Shown here piece by piece: positions 1 through 11,292 of a stretch of 64,000 nt of DNA. The notes under the pieces were generated by a model, which saw only the letters and a program-made list of their open reading frames with translations, did not search any database and had not been told where the DNA came from. Source of the stretch: Eretmocerus hayati (Eukaryota > Arthropoda > Insecta > Hymenoptera > Aphelinidae). The DNA lies in the NCBI GenBank assembly GCA_029851415.1, contig CM056743.1, positions 92,788,501-92,852,500 of the forward strand, written 5' to 3'. Position 1 is the stretch's first letter; every line of letters begins with the position of its first letter. The position numbers and the translations under genes are program-made.

Positions 1-1140
1 TTCCCTGAATCCGAATGAATGCTGGATATCAGTATTGAGGACTTGAAATCCTATATGTCCCAATCGATTGCAAATTTGTTTTCCACTATTGGAAACATCG
101 GGTTCTCAATCCGCTCCAATCGATCTCAATCCTGCTTTTGAGCATTAAAGACCTTATATCATATTCATCTGGGTAGGACTGAATGCTGAATATCAGTATT
201 GAGGATTTGGAACCCTATCTGCCCCAATCGATTCCAGTACTGATTTTCAGAATTGGAAACATCAAGATCTGGATCAGCTCCAAACGATTTCAATACTGAT
301 TTTCAGCATTGCAGACCTTTCATGATATTTACCTGAATCGAATCGAATGCTGAATATCAGTATTGAGGACTTGGAATCCTATCTGCCCCAATCGATTCCA
401 GTACTGTTTTTCAGTATTGGGAATATCGGGATCTTAATACGCTTCAATCGATCTCAATACTGATTTTCAGCATTGCAGACCTTATATAATATTTACCTGA
501 ATCGAATTGAATGCTGAATATCAGTATTAAGGACTAGGAATCCTATCTGCCCCAATGGATTCCAGTACTGTTTTTCAGAATTGGAAACATCGGGATCTGG
601 ATAAGCTTCAATTGATTTCAATACTGATCTTCAGCATTGCAGACCTTTTATGATATTTACCTAGATCGAATCGAATGCTGAATATCAGTATTGAGGACTT
701 GAAATCCTATCTGCCTCAATCGATTGCAGATCTGTTCCCCAGTATTGGAAACATCGGGTTCTCAATCCGCTTCAATCGATCTCAATACTGCTTTTCTGCA
801 TTGAAGACCTTATATCATATTCATCTGGGTAGAATTCAATGCTGGATATCAGTATTGAGGACTTGGAATCCTATCTGCCCCAATTGATTCCAGTACTGTA
901 TTTCAGTATTGGGAATATCGGGATCTCGATATGCTTCAATCGGTCTCAATACTGATGTTCAGCATTGCAGACCTTATGTCATATTTACCTGAATCGATTT
1001 GAATGCTGAACGTCAGTACTGAAGACTTGGAATCCTATCTGCCTCAGTCGATTCCAATACTGTTTTGCAGTATTGGAAACCCTGAGATCTCAATCCGCTT
1101 CAATCGGTCTCAATACTGATTTTCAACATTGCAGACCTCT
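1..1140. repeat. Satellite A, ~163-bp tandem repeat, about 7 copies
   Basis: The phrase TGCTGRATATCAGTATTGAG recurs near 24, 182, 348, 510, 675, 839 and (diverged) 1004, giving a period of 158-166 bp. Each monomer also carries versions of CAATCGATTCCAGTACTG and CAATACTGATTTTCAGCATTG, so it contains short near-palindromes built on CAATACT/AGTATTG. The array runs off the left edge of the window. Short open frames here follow the repeat and are not genes. It shares its CAATACTG core with the next array, so the two families are probably related. Confidence 0.9.
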
Positions 1141-1189
1141 TAACCTATTCACCTGATCAATAGCGAAACTCATCTTTAGGCCGTTCCAA

Positions 1190-4100
1190 TTCTGGCAAGC
1201 TTGATTAAAATATATATGAAATCAGGAAGGGTTCAATACTGATTGTGAGTATTGAGAGGGATAGAATAACCAAGCACCCTTGATTACAATTCGATTCTGT
1301 AGTATTCATCTCGATGAGTCAATGACGCAGAGAGTTATTAGATCATCATTGAAATCGATTGACTCAGTCAATTTAATGCTGCTTGGCATGATTCAGACCG
1401 ATAGCAAAACTCATCTTCAGGCCGTACCAATTCTACTCAGCAGTATTGAATCCGATTCGAAGATATGAAATCTCGACAAGCTCAATACTGATTGTGAGTA
1501 TTGAGGAGGATAGGATATCCATGAACTCACGACTTCAATTCGATTCAGTAGTATCCATGTTGATTGGTCAATCACGCGATGAGTGATTGGGTCATCATTA
1601 AAATCAATTGACGCAGTCAATTCAATGCTGCCTAGCAGGCATCAGATCGATAGCATAACTTATCCTCAGGCCTTACCAATCCCTTCTCAGCAGTATTGAA
1701 CTCGATTCAAATACATGAAATCTAGAGACGTTCAATACTGATTGAGAGTATTGAGAAAGATATTCTATCCTCCCCAATACTCTAAATTAGTATTGAACTT
1801 CTCTAGATTTCATCCATGTGAATGTGCATGTGGAATCTGTGTGCATGGTTATTCAATCCAATTCTGTAGTATTCATCTCGATTGGTCAATCACGCAATGA
1901 GTGATTGGGTCATCATTGAAATCGATTGACGCACTCGACTCAATGCTGCCCGGCAGGATTCAAACCGGTAGCGAAACTTATCCTCAGAGCGTACCAATCC
2001 TGCTCAGCAGTATCGAATTCGATTGAAATACATGGGATCCAGAGGAGTTCAATACCGATTGTGAGTATTGACAAGGATCGAGACCATGCTCCCACGATCT
2101 GTATTCCATCCTATAGTATTCAGCTCGATTGGTCAATCATGCAATGAGTGATTGGGTCATCATTGGAATCGATTGACGCAGACGACTTGATGATGCCTGG
2201 CAGGATTTAGACCGATAGCAAAACTCATCTTAGGCCGTTCCAATCCTGCTCAGCAGTATTCAATTCGATTCGAATATATGAAATTCAGAGGAGTTCAATA
2301 CTGATTGTGAGTATTGAGAGCGATAGAATAACCATGCAGCCACGATTCCACTTCGATTCTGTAGTATTCATCTCGATTAGTCAATGACGCAAAGAGTGAT
2401 TGGGTCATCATTGGAATCGATTAACGCGGTCGATTGAATGCTGCCCGGCAGGATTCAAACCTATAGCGAAACTCATCCTCAGTCCATACCAATCCTGCTC
2501 AGCAGTATTGGATCCGATTCAACTATAGGAGAACTAGACGAGTTCAATACTGATTACAAGTATTGAGGAGGATAGAGACGATGCTCCCACGATTTGAATT
2601 CCATTCTATAGTATTCAGCTCGATTGGTCAATGACGCAACGAGTGATTGAGTTATCATTCAAATCGATTCACACCGTCAATTCAATGCTGACTGGCAGGA
2701 TTTAGACCGAAAGCAAAACTCATCTCCAGGCCATTCCAATCCTTCTCAGCAGTATTGAATTCGATTGATGAATATGGAACCTAGAGGAGTTCAATACTAA
2801 TTGTGAGTATTGAGAAGGATAGGTTGACCATGTACCCACGATTCAAATCCGATTTTGTAGTATTCATCTCGATTCGTCAATCACGCAATGAGGGATTGGG
2901 TCGTCATTAAAATCGATTGACGGAGTTGACTCAATGCTGCCTGGCAGGATTCAGACCGATAGCGAAACGTATCCTCAGTTCCTACCAATCCTGCTCAGCG
3001 GTAATGAATCCGATTCAAATATATGAGAACTAGAGGGGTTCAATACTGATCGTAAGTATCGAGGACGATAGAGACCATGCTTCCACGAGTTGAATTCTGT
3101 CCTATAGTATTCAGCTCGATTGTCCAATGACGCTTCGAGCGATTGTGTTATCTCTGAAATCGATTCACACCGTCAGTTCAATGCTACCTGGCAGGATTCA
3201 AACCGATAGTAAAACTGATTTTCATGTTGTTTCAATCCTGCTCAGCAATATTGAATTGGATTGAGATATATGAAATCTAGAAGAGTTGAATACTGATTGT
3301 GACTATTGAGAAGGATAGAATAATCATGCACCCGCGATTCCATTCCGATTCTGTAGTATTCATCTCGATTGGTCAATCACGCAATGAGTGATTGGGTCAT
3401 CATTGAAATCGATTAACGCAGTGGACTCAATGCTGACCGGAAGGATTTAGACCGATAGCGGAACTTATACTCAGAGCGTACCAATCCTGCTCAGCAGTAT
3501 TGAATTCGATTAAAATACATGGAATCCAGAGGGGTTCAATACAGATTGTAAGTATTGAGGAGGATAGAGACGATGCTCTCACGATTTGAATTCCATCCTA
3601 TGGTATTCAGCTCGATTGGTCAATGACGCAACGAGTGATTGGGTTATCATTCAAATCGATTCATACCGTCAATTCAATGCTACCTTGCAGAATTCAGACC
3701 GAAAGCAAAACTCATCTCCAGGCCATTCCAATCCTTCTCAGCAGTATTGAATTCGATTGATGAATATGGAACCTAGAGGAGTTGAATACTAATTGTAAGT
3801 ATTGAGAAGGATAGGTTGACCATGTACCCACGATTCAAATCCGATTTTGTAGTATTCATCTCGATTGGTCAATCACGCAATGAGGGATTGGGTCGTCATT
3901 GAAATCGATTGACGGAGTTGACTCAATGCTGCCTGGCAGGATTCGGACCGATAGCGAAACGTATCCTCAGTTCCTACCAATCCTGCTCAGCGGTAATGAA
4001 TCCGATTCAAATATATGAGAACTAGAGGGGTTCAATACTGACCGTAAGTATCGAGGACGATAGAGACCATGCTTCCACGAGTTGAATTCTGTCCTATAGT

Positions 4101-5150
4101 ATTCAGCTCGATTGTCCAAGACGCAACGAGCGATTGTGTTATCTCTGAAATCGATTCACACCGTCAGTTCAATGCTACCTGGCAGGATTCAAACCGATAG
4201 TAAAACTCATTTTCAGGTTGTTCCAATCCTGCTCAGCAATATTGGATTGGATTGAGATATATGAAATCTAGAAGAGTTGAATACTGATTGTGACTATTGA
4301 GAAGGATAGAATAATCATGCAGCCGCGATTCCATTCCGATTCTGTAGTATTCATCTCGATTGGTCGATCACGCAATGAGTGATTGGGTCATCACTGAAAT
4401 CGATTAACGCAGTCGACTCAATGCTGACCGGAAGGATTTAGACCGATAGCGGAACTCATCCTCAGAGCGTACCAATCCTGCTCAGCAGTATTGAATTCGA
4501 TTAAAATACATGGAATCCAGAGGGGTTCAATACAGATTGTAAGTATCGACGAGGATAGATACCACGCTCCCACGATCTGTATTCCATCCCATAGTATTCA
4601 GTTCGATTGGTCAATGACGCAACGAGTGGTTGGGTTATCATTGAAATCGATTCACACCGTCAATTTGATGCTGCTTGGCACGATTCACACCGATAGCAAA
4701 ACTCATCCTCAGGCCGTTCCAATCCTGCTCAGCAGTATTGAATCCGATTGAGATATATGATATCTAGAGGAGTTGAATACTGATTGTCAGTATTGAGAGG
4801 GATAGAATAACCGTGCACCCACGATTTCAATCCGATCCTGTAGTATTCATCTCGATTAGACAATGACGCAAAGAGAGATTGGGTCATCATTGGAATCGAT
4901 TGACGCAGTCGACTCAATGCTCCCTGGCAGGATTGAGACCGATAGCAAAACTCATCCTCAGGCTGTTCCAATCCTACTCAGCAGTATTGAATTCGATTGA
5001 AATATATGAAATCTAGAGGAGTTCAATACTGATTGTGAGTATTGAGAGGGATAGAATAACCATGCACCCACGATCTCAATTCGATTCTGTAGTGTTCATC
5101 TTGATCGGTCAATCACGCAATAGGTGATTGGGGGATGCTTGGAATCGATC
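1190..5150. repeat. Satellite B, ~248-bp tandem repeat, 16 copies with higher-order structure
   Basis: The monomer landmark (RAGTTCAATACTGATTGTGA and variants) lies near 1231, 1481, 1731, 2048, 2293, 2542, 2790, 3039, 3286, 3534, 3781, 4031, 4276, 4525, 4771 and 5021. Spacing is 245-252 bp except one 317-bp interval caused by an inverted insertion. Monomers four apart resemble each other more than neighbours do (2542/3534, 2790/3781, 3039/4031, 3286/4276), giving a higher-order period of 990-992 bp. This organisation is typical of centromeric or heterochromatic satellites; a centromeric location is only inference. Confidence 0.92.
1708..1820. repeat. Inverted monomer fragment forming a ~50-bp-arm hairpin in satellite B
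   Basis: The sequence from about 1712 (ATGAAATCTAGAGACGTTCA) is followed from about 1755 by its own near reverse complement ending GAACTTCTCTAGATTTCAT. Arms are about 50 bp with little or no loop. The extra sequence explains why this interval is 317 bp rather than 248 bp. It is not repeated in other monomers, so it is a single rearrangement event. Confidence 0.75.
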
Positions 5151-5760
5151 CAGGGCTAATGACTCGAATCTCTCCATCCATGATTGAGACAGATAGGAAT
5201 GAGCCAGGCTATCATACACCAGTACTACAGAGAAGTATTTGGTTCGATTGAGGAATGTTGCAACAATAGTGTTCGAAAGGTGAAATTCAATCCTGTCATT
5301 CGGTATTGGTTAGGATAGACAATTAGTATCGCTCCGCAAATTGAATCAGTTTCTGAAGCATTGATCTCGATAGAGCAGTGGGAGACGGGATCCATCATTC
5401 AATTAGATTGATTTCAATACTATATTGGTTCATTCAAACATATAAAACCAGCAAAGATCTTCCGTCCATCCATCCGGATCCTATCCTATGATGAATACTA
5501 GTATTGGATTGTATTCGCTTACATCAATCCTCATCAACAGTATAAAATTCGATTGGCAGTTTTGATCTCAAATCTACAATTCAGGATTCAGCTAGATTGG
5601 GTCTATGTTCGATTGATCTGCATTGAATTCCAATACTGCTCTCGCCGGTCGAATGATAGAACCGATTGAAATGTATTCATCCTGATAGGATTCGATTGGT
5701 TTCCAATCTATCCCAGTCGATCTTTTGCAGCAGGGGTCTGCAGTGTTGTGTCTGTGTGCC
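5150..5760. repeat. Degenerate satellite edge
   Basis: Fragments such as GATTGAATTCC, CAATACT and TCGATTG persist, but the 248-bp periodicity is lost. This looks like the decayed margin of the array. No gene or other element is recognised here. Confidence 0.5.
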
Positions 5761-6150
5761 GTTCAAGACTCCAAAATCCACAATATGTCGCAAATAAAAT
5801 GAAATTATGAGAATATATGAGGCTCAAACACTTCCCTGGGATAGGTAGTTGCTAGACCGATAACCAAAGGCAACACCGAGTTCTCCATGTGTTTTTCCTT
5901 TCATCAGATGAGTATTTACCAAGTTCAAATAAGGATCATCTGAATGAAATAAAAGAACTCTGTTCTTGGTAAAGAGATCCCACTTCATTTTCAGGTTTCT
6001 GGTACATGAGAATACAGTGGATATGATAAAGTCGTACAGGGCTTGATACCACTCACCTTCATCAATACTCAAAAACATGTAATTGGCAGGCCATAATATG
6101 ATGTTGTCACCACCTCATGTGGTGCTTCATGTGCATATGTTTCCATTCAG

Positions 6151-6240
6151 TCCCAAAACCCAGTGAAGCATTCGAATTCCCAAGTACAGCAAGGGGGAAC
6201 GGTGCAAGTTCATGTGGACGAATCGGATATACTCAGACAG
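6151..6240 (+). CDS. Candidate single coding exon, product unknown
   Basis: A 90-nt stretch (30 codons) is bounded by an acceptor-like TGTTTCCATTCAG ending at 6150 and a donor-like CAG|GTATCT at 6241. In frame 1 it is fully open and reads SQNPVKHSNSQVQQGGTVQV followed by HVDESDILRQ. The length is an exact multiple of three, so it could be a phase-0 exon. The composition looks like ordinary soluble protein rather than transposon protein. No flanking exons could be placed, so this may be one exon of a host gene with long introns, or a coincidence. Confidence 0.35.
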
Positions 6241-6244
6241 GTAT

Positions 6245-7790
6245 CTTTCACTTCATTGTTCTCTTTCTTTCAACATCATGGTGCATATTTCACACATGTA
6301 ACTGTAAAATGTTCAATTAAGAAAAAATCCTTATCTACTCCTATGAGATTATCCTACGTTGACACAAGATGGAACATTCTCATAAAGTCAACCATAAAAT
6401 TTCAGGAATTTCAGGTGTAGTCAGATTCATGACTGGAATAAAAAGATTCTATATATTTTGTCACTACACCAACCTGTACTGACTTTGCGAATTAGTGTAA
6501 GTCGCTTGGTACGGTTGTTGCCATTCGCCTTTTGTACATTGTGTCCAGCACTATTAATCAACCAATCTGAAGCTTAGCAGAAGAATGAATTGTTTGGGTA
6601 CACTGACGACTGGTGAATACATGAAGGATGAAATGAGACATGTTCTTGTTGCAGAGTGTACCAGCATAGGAAAATCTTCTCTCGATAGAGATGACTCTTT
6701 ATTCCTTATACAGATCATAAGAAGTGATGGTTCTCTCAAAATACACAATGGTATTATATCTCAGTATAGATCACACCAATCTTGTGACAGAATGAACCAA
6801 GTCCACTCCGAAATCACTGATACTGTCACTGACTCCAATACTGCAGATGGTAAAATATAACCAAAGAGTTTGCATATCATTCAATAGGAAGAGAAGTGTT
6901 CATTTAACTAAATCCATTACTCAAAGGCTTGCTCAGTGCTGATGTAATCTGCAATAAAAAAAAATGTTCCTCTCAATTATTTATGTTCCTTCGCAGTCTC
7001 TACTCACATTGTCAGAAACTCACTCTTGAGTCTCTCAAAACAACCATATTCCTCTGCTATGCTTCAGATTGTTTGGTCTGTGATGATGAATACTGTTTAC
7101 AAAAGGATAATGGCAACAAACGTGCCAAGGGATCGACACCAATATCCAAAGTCAGCACAGACTAGTGTAGTGAGAGAATGAGAAATCGTTAAAAAACAAT
7201 GTTATGCAGATGCAGCTCATATGGCCATGGGCATACTTGTGGGCACTCACGGGAGTAGGTAATAATGCGGTCAATCCCAATCTATGACGTCAACTTTACC
7301 ACGCCGAACAAACCCGGCTGATTGCGGACAGTCTGGTTGGCGGGAGACAGCGATCACGTGACATCGATTTGGACGGGCGTCCAACTTTCAATGATTATTT
7401 AAAAATACCTATCCTTCACCAAATGAAAAACTGTATTGTAACTTTGTTTCTCACGTCATCAACTTTATTTCAACAAAGTAATTTCATTGCATGCGTGTTC
7501 TCTATGAGACGAAATAATGCCCATTTTGGACCTGATGGATTGAACCTCCAGCTCGCTTCTGGCTTGATGCTCGCCTCCGGGAGTTCTTACATATATCTGG
7601 GGGTACTTTGGGGAGTAATTTCACCCAGATTGGTGCACAACAACTCAGATGGAAGCATGTGCGACCCATGCCTGTGTTGGCATTTTAAGCAAAAAGTCAA
7701 AAGAGGGTGTTTCAAATTGGCTGAATAAAATCGAGAATTGAATATCCCACTCAGATTATCCTCGGGGTTGATAGTTGGGGCTTTCAAGAA
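6245..7790. other. Unassigned sequence
   Basis: Open frames of 60-120 codons occur on both strands (for example 6585-6860 and 7369-7728, plus), but none shows a recognisable domain or convincing splice context. There is a short A tract near 6955. I see no repeat boundary that would assign the stretch to an element. Confidence 0.4.
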
Positions 7791-7884
7791 CATTGTCTCA
7801 TGGGTTAGACCTCGAAAAAAAGTGATTTTTTAAAATTGAGCTCAAAGTTTGGCGTTTTTACAAAACTGCTCAACTTGTATCGGC

Positions 7885-7995
7885 TATAGCTCCTATAAAA
7901 AGTACGATGATCGACTTCTGCAGGTGGTCAAAATGTACGTTCTTTCAAGACCTTCAAAATGACCATCTGCAGAAGTCGATTATCACATGTCTAGT
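7885..7995. repeat. Short imperfect hairpin
   Basis: ATCGACTTCTGCAGGTGGTC at about 7910 is matched in reverse by GACCATCTGCAGAAGTCGAT ending near 7981, and the outer sequence TAGCTCCTA pairs with TAGGAGCTA near 7997. The arms flank a roughly 30-nt loop that is itself partly palindromic. It may be the core of a small non-autonomous element; no target duplication was found. The flanking 7800-8280 stretch holds low-complexity A runs and the GC-rich palindrome GGGCCCTAGGGCCC near 8220. Confidence 0.5.
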
Positions 7996-8284
7996 AGGAG
8001 CTAGATCACTTGGAAGAAGGCCTAAGAATCGCTAAAATCTGCCTTTAGTAAATAGCTTGCAGAAAATGCTAGATTGAATTTTTGGTCTCGGACAAGTGTT
8101 TTCTTGAAAGTACCGCGCTAGAAAAAAATGCGCCCAAGTACGTTGAAAAAAATTGAACTAGGTCGGAACTATGATTTCCCCAAGATAGGCTAAAAAGGGG
8201 CCGAAAATAGGCCTTTTATGGGCCCTAGGGCCCACGGGGGCCTTCGAAAAAATCCAAAAAAAATTTTTTTGTACTATATTAACA

Positions 8285-10360
8285 CTTACTTTTCACAAAA
8301 GTCTTGCCTGGCGAGTATGTTTGCTTCCACCTTAAAGCATAAATCTTGTGATCGAGCTTCTGTCAATGTGTGATGCCCCACATGAATGAATCTGCACTTC
8401 ACGGTTGAAACCATGATCAGTATATCTATATGGCACGAATATTTCCTCCAAGGTAACTGTTTCCCATAGATATGGTATCCAAGTACTAGTCGATATCATT
8501 TTTCTGGAGCATGCAGCAGTTCATTTTGGCTCTTGAATGGAATGAAATATCGGGAAAAATGCTGACGAGTATTCATCTCAGTTACTTCCTGTCATTGAAT
8601 ATCATTTTTTTGGAGCATGCAGAGGTTCATTTTGGCTCTTGAACGGAATGAAATATCTGGAGAACTGCTGGCGAGTATTGATCTCAGTAACTCCTTCTAC
8701 CTTGTGAAAGAGCAAGCATTCATAGCGGGGAAATCATATCCTTCTGGGCAGAGAACAATCATCGAAAGCTCCATTTGCGCACAGGGATAGAACAATTTGA
8801 CAGATAAGTTAGTAAAAAAAGTACAACTACATATTGTTCCAGTGTGAACGGGCGAAAACAATCGTTTCATTTTCATGGATAAGCAGTGGGTTATGAAGGG
8901 TTGCATCGAATTTTCCATAGACTGGTGAGTCTGTGATTCTTGTGATCCTCTCTCATAAATGGTAACATGGACTCATCATGCGTATATTTCCGTGATGCAG
9001 TCGAATAAGATCCCTTCATCTCACTGTGGGTTGTTTCTCATGCTACAACGTATTATCAGCTAGTGGCTGACTATTTTACCACATACTTGCCGGAATCTGC
9101 TTCGACCATGGAATTGTCCGGATCAACATACTCCATTCATTATTTACCGCACTCTTCCGTCTCCGAATTCTCGCAAATCCTGTTCGTATCCATGTATCAC
9201 TCTGGTTCAGGCATGAAATTCACGATCATCGTTTGTTGAAGTGGAAGAAGTGAAAAATCCCAGGCTCTTGGTGATACTGGAGGCGAACGATAATAAGTCT
9301 CTATACTCATCAACTTGGTGCCCTGTATTGTTACTCAATTGGGCTGAGCTACTTCATTGATAAACCTTGAGGTACTCGTGTAGAGGTTTCCGACTTCTTT
9401 TGTTGATGAGATTTCGATGAATCTCATAAGATTCATGTTGCAATGGTTGGAAAAACTGAATTTCCATAAAGTGCCGAAAGAAACTGGATCTAACCCACGT
9501 AAACATCGAACAGTTCATCAAGTCTCAACATTCCAAAATATGGAATGCAGACTCATTGGTTTCTTTCGTCGAATGGCAGGATGTTTATTGAGTGATCAAG
9601 ATACAGAGGCCAAGCTAGAAATAATGATAGTCGAGTTTCCAGTGGTCCAAGAAGATTCCGGCAAGTATGTGGTAAAATAGTCAGCCACTAGCTGATAATA
9701 CGTTGTAGCATGAGAAACAACCCAAAGTGAGATAAAGGGATCTTATTCGACTGCATCACGGAAATATACGCATGATGAGTCCATGTTACCATTTATGAGA
9801 GAGGATCACAAGAATCACAGACTCACCAGTCTATGAAAAATTCGATGCAACCCTTCATAACCCACTGCTTATCCATGAAAATGAAACGATTGTTTTCGCC
9901 CGTTCACACTGGAACAATATGTAGTTGTACTTGTTTTACTAACTTATCTGTTAAATTGTTCTATCCCTGTGCGCAAATGGAGCTTTTGATGATTGTTTTC
10001 TGCCCAAAAGGATATGATTTTCCCGCTATGAATGCTTGCTCTTTCACAAGGTAGAAGGAGTTACTGAGATCAATACTCGCGGGCAGTTCTCCTGATATTT
10101 CATTCCGTTCAAGAGCCAAAATGGACTTCTGCATGCTCCAGAAAAATGATATCGACTAGTACTTGGATACCATATCTATGGGAAACAGTTACCTTGGAGG
10201 AAATATTTGTGCCATATAGATATACTGATCATGGTTTCAACTGTGAAGTGCAGACTCATTCATGTAGGGCATCACACATTGACAGAAGCTCGATCACAAG
10301 ATTTATGCTTTGAGGGGGAAGCAATCATACTCGCCAGGCAAGACTTTTGTAAAAAGTAAG
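8285..10360. mobile_element. Long inverted-repeat (foldback-like) element
   Basis: The left arm starts CTTACTTTTCACAAAAGTCT at 8285 and the right arm ends with its near complement at 10360. The arms run to about 9110 on the left and from about 9640 on the right, at high identity, with roughly 530 bp between. The left arm is longer because it has a ~106-bp tandem duplication (8494-8600 versus 8600-8706) that is single in the right arm. Matching 73-codon frames at 8697-8918 (minus) and 9833-10054 (plus) are the same arm sequence read twice and are not evidence of a gene. No transposase and no clear target duplication are visible. Confidence 0.85.
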
Positions 10361-10486
10361 GGGGGGGAGACTTCATTACGTGTCTATGAAAATGCATGGG
10401 ATACGGCAATTCGTGTGAAAGAGAGGGTATCCTAGGAAGTTTGGGCATGGGAGCTTATGACTGTATCCAACCCAAATTGTTGATTG

Positions 10487-11292
10487 TTATACCCTTTCTG
10501 GGAATAATGAATACACATCCTCCGCACTCTTCGGCCATGATCTTTCACCAACGACATCATCAGATACTTCAAACCGATTATTATGGTCACGTAGGATATT
10601 ATAATAGTGACCAGAGCCATTCGACCATTTTTCGTGGAGGAAGATGCCATTCATGACCCGGAAATTCTTGCCCAGAATCGATATTTTGTTCTGTGGCACT
10701 CCATTGATCCGAATATGTCTGAGCTTTTTAGCCTCTCTACCAACAGTGACGAAAGAAGGTACCTTTAGTACAATGATTGGCTTTGGGAGATCGATACTGA
10801 TCGTCTCAATCTTCCTCCGTTGACATTGACAAACTTCATCTACTTTTCGCCATTTTTCAACGAAAATCTCCAACAGTTCCTGAAGTGTGGAGGTATCGCG
10901 ATTTCCAAGGACAGTCGATTCTAAAACTCATTCAGATCGTGGTTTTGTTTCGTATCTTCCTTGGCAAGATTCGCTTCTGCATCGTACTACTGATGACCAT
11001 CGAAAACCTATGACCTGATCCAAGATCTGGAATTGTGAGCAAACTTGATGAAGGAATTGCACTACGTCGTGTTGACTAGTTCCAGTGAACTCTAGGCCCA
11101 CTGATCGTCTAAAAGATTGCATGTCTACGGAAGATCTAGCATTGTACTGTCAGAAGATGGTCTTGAGTGAATCGGAAACTTTATGTTGAGCCAACAGATC
11201 AGCAACTGTTCGTAAGTGGAACAGGCTATGCACAACTGTATTTGCAAAGCTGGACTGACCGTCCACATCAGGGAGTCCACGTGATATTATTC
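10487..11292 (-). pseudogene. USP-like domain fused to the helicase C-terminus
   Basis: After the last helicase motif, in the same frame, comes GLPDVDGQSSFANTVVHSLF (about 11292-11230), which aligns with the Cys box of the other USP in this element. The residue at the catalytic Cys is Ser (AGC at 11250-11252, one base from TGC). After the TGA at 11150 the same frame gives TGTSQHDVVQFLHQV, matching QQDVAEFM. A shift near 10928 then leads to STLQELLEIFVEKW and the His box SNGSGHYYNILRDHNNRFEV, ending VYSLFPERV near 10487. It is therefore a full-length USP fold attached to a PIF1 helicase. Whether the Ser is ancestral (a binding-only pseudo-enzyme) or decay cannot be told from one dead copy. Confidence 0.7.

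Noticed and set aside
1..5150. Regularly spaced repeats resembling a CRISPR array, and short frames inside them
   Set aside because: Monomers are 163 or 248 bp with no conserved short repeat and unique spacers, and the context is eukaryotic. The frames follow the repeat period.
8697..10054. Two nearly identical 73-codon frames on opposite strands
   Set aside because: They are the two arms of one inverted repeat read from each end; no start context or domain supports a gene.
10360..10480. Helitron 3' end with hairpin and CTRR
   Set aside because: A CTAG occurs near 10431 on the minus strand but no convincing hairpin lies just upstream of it.
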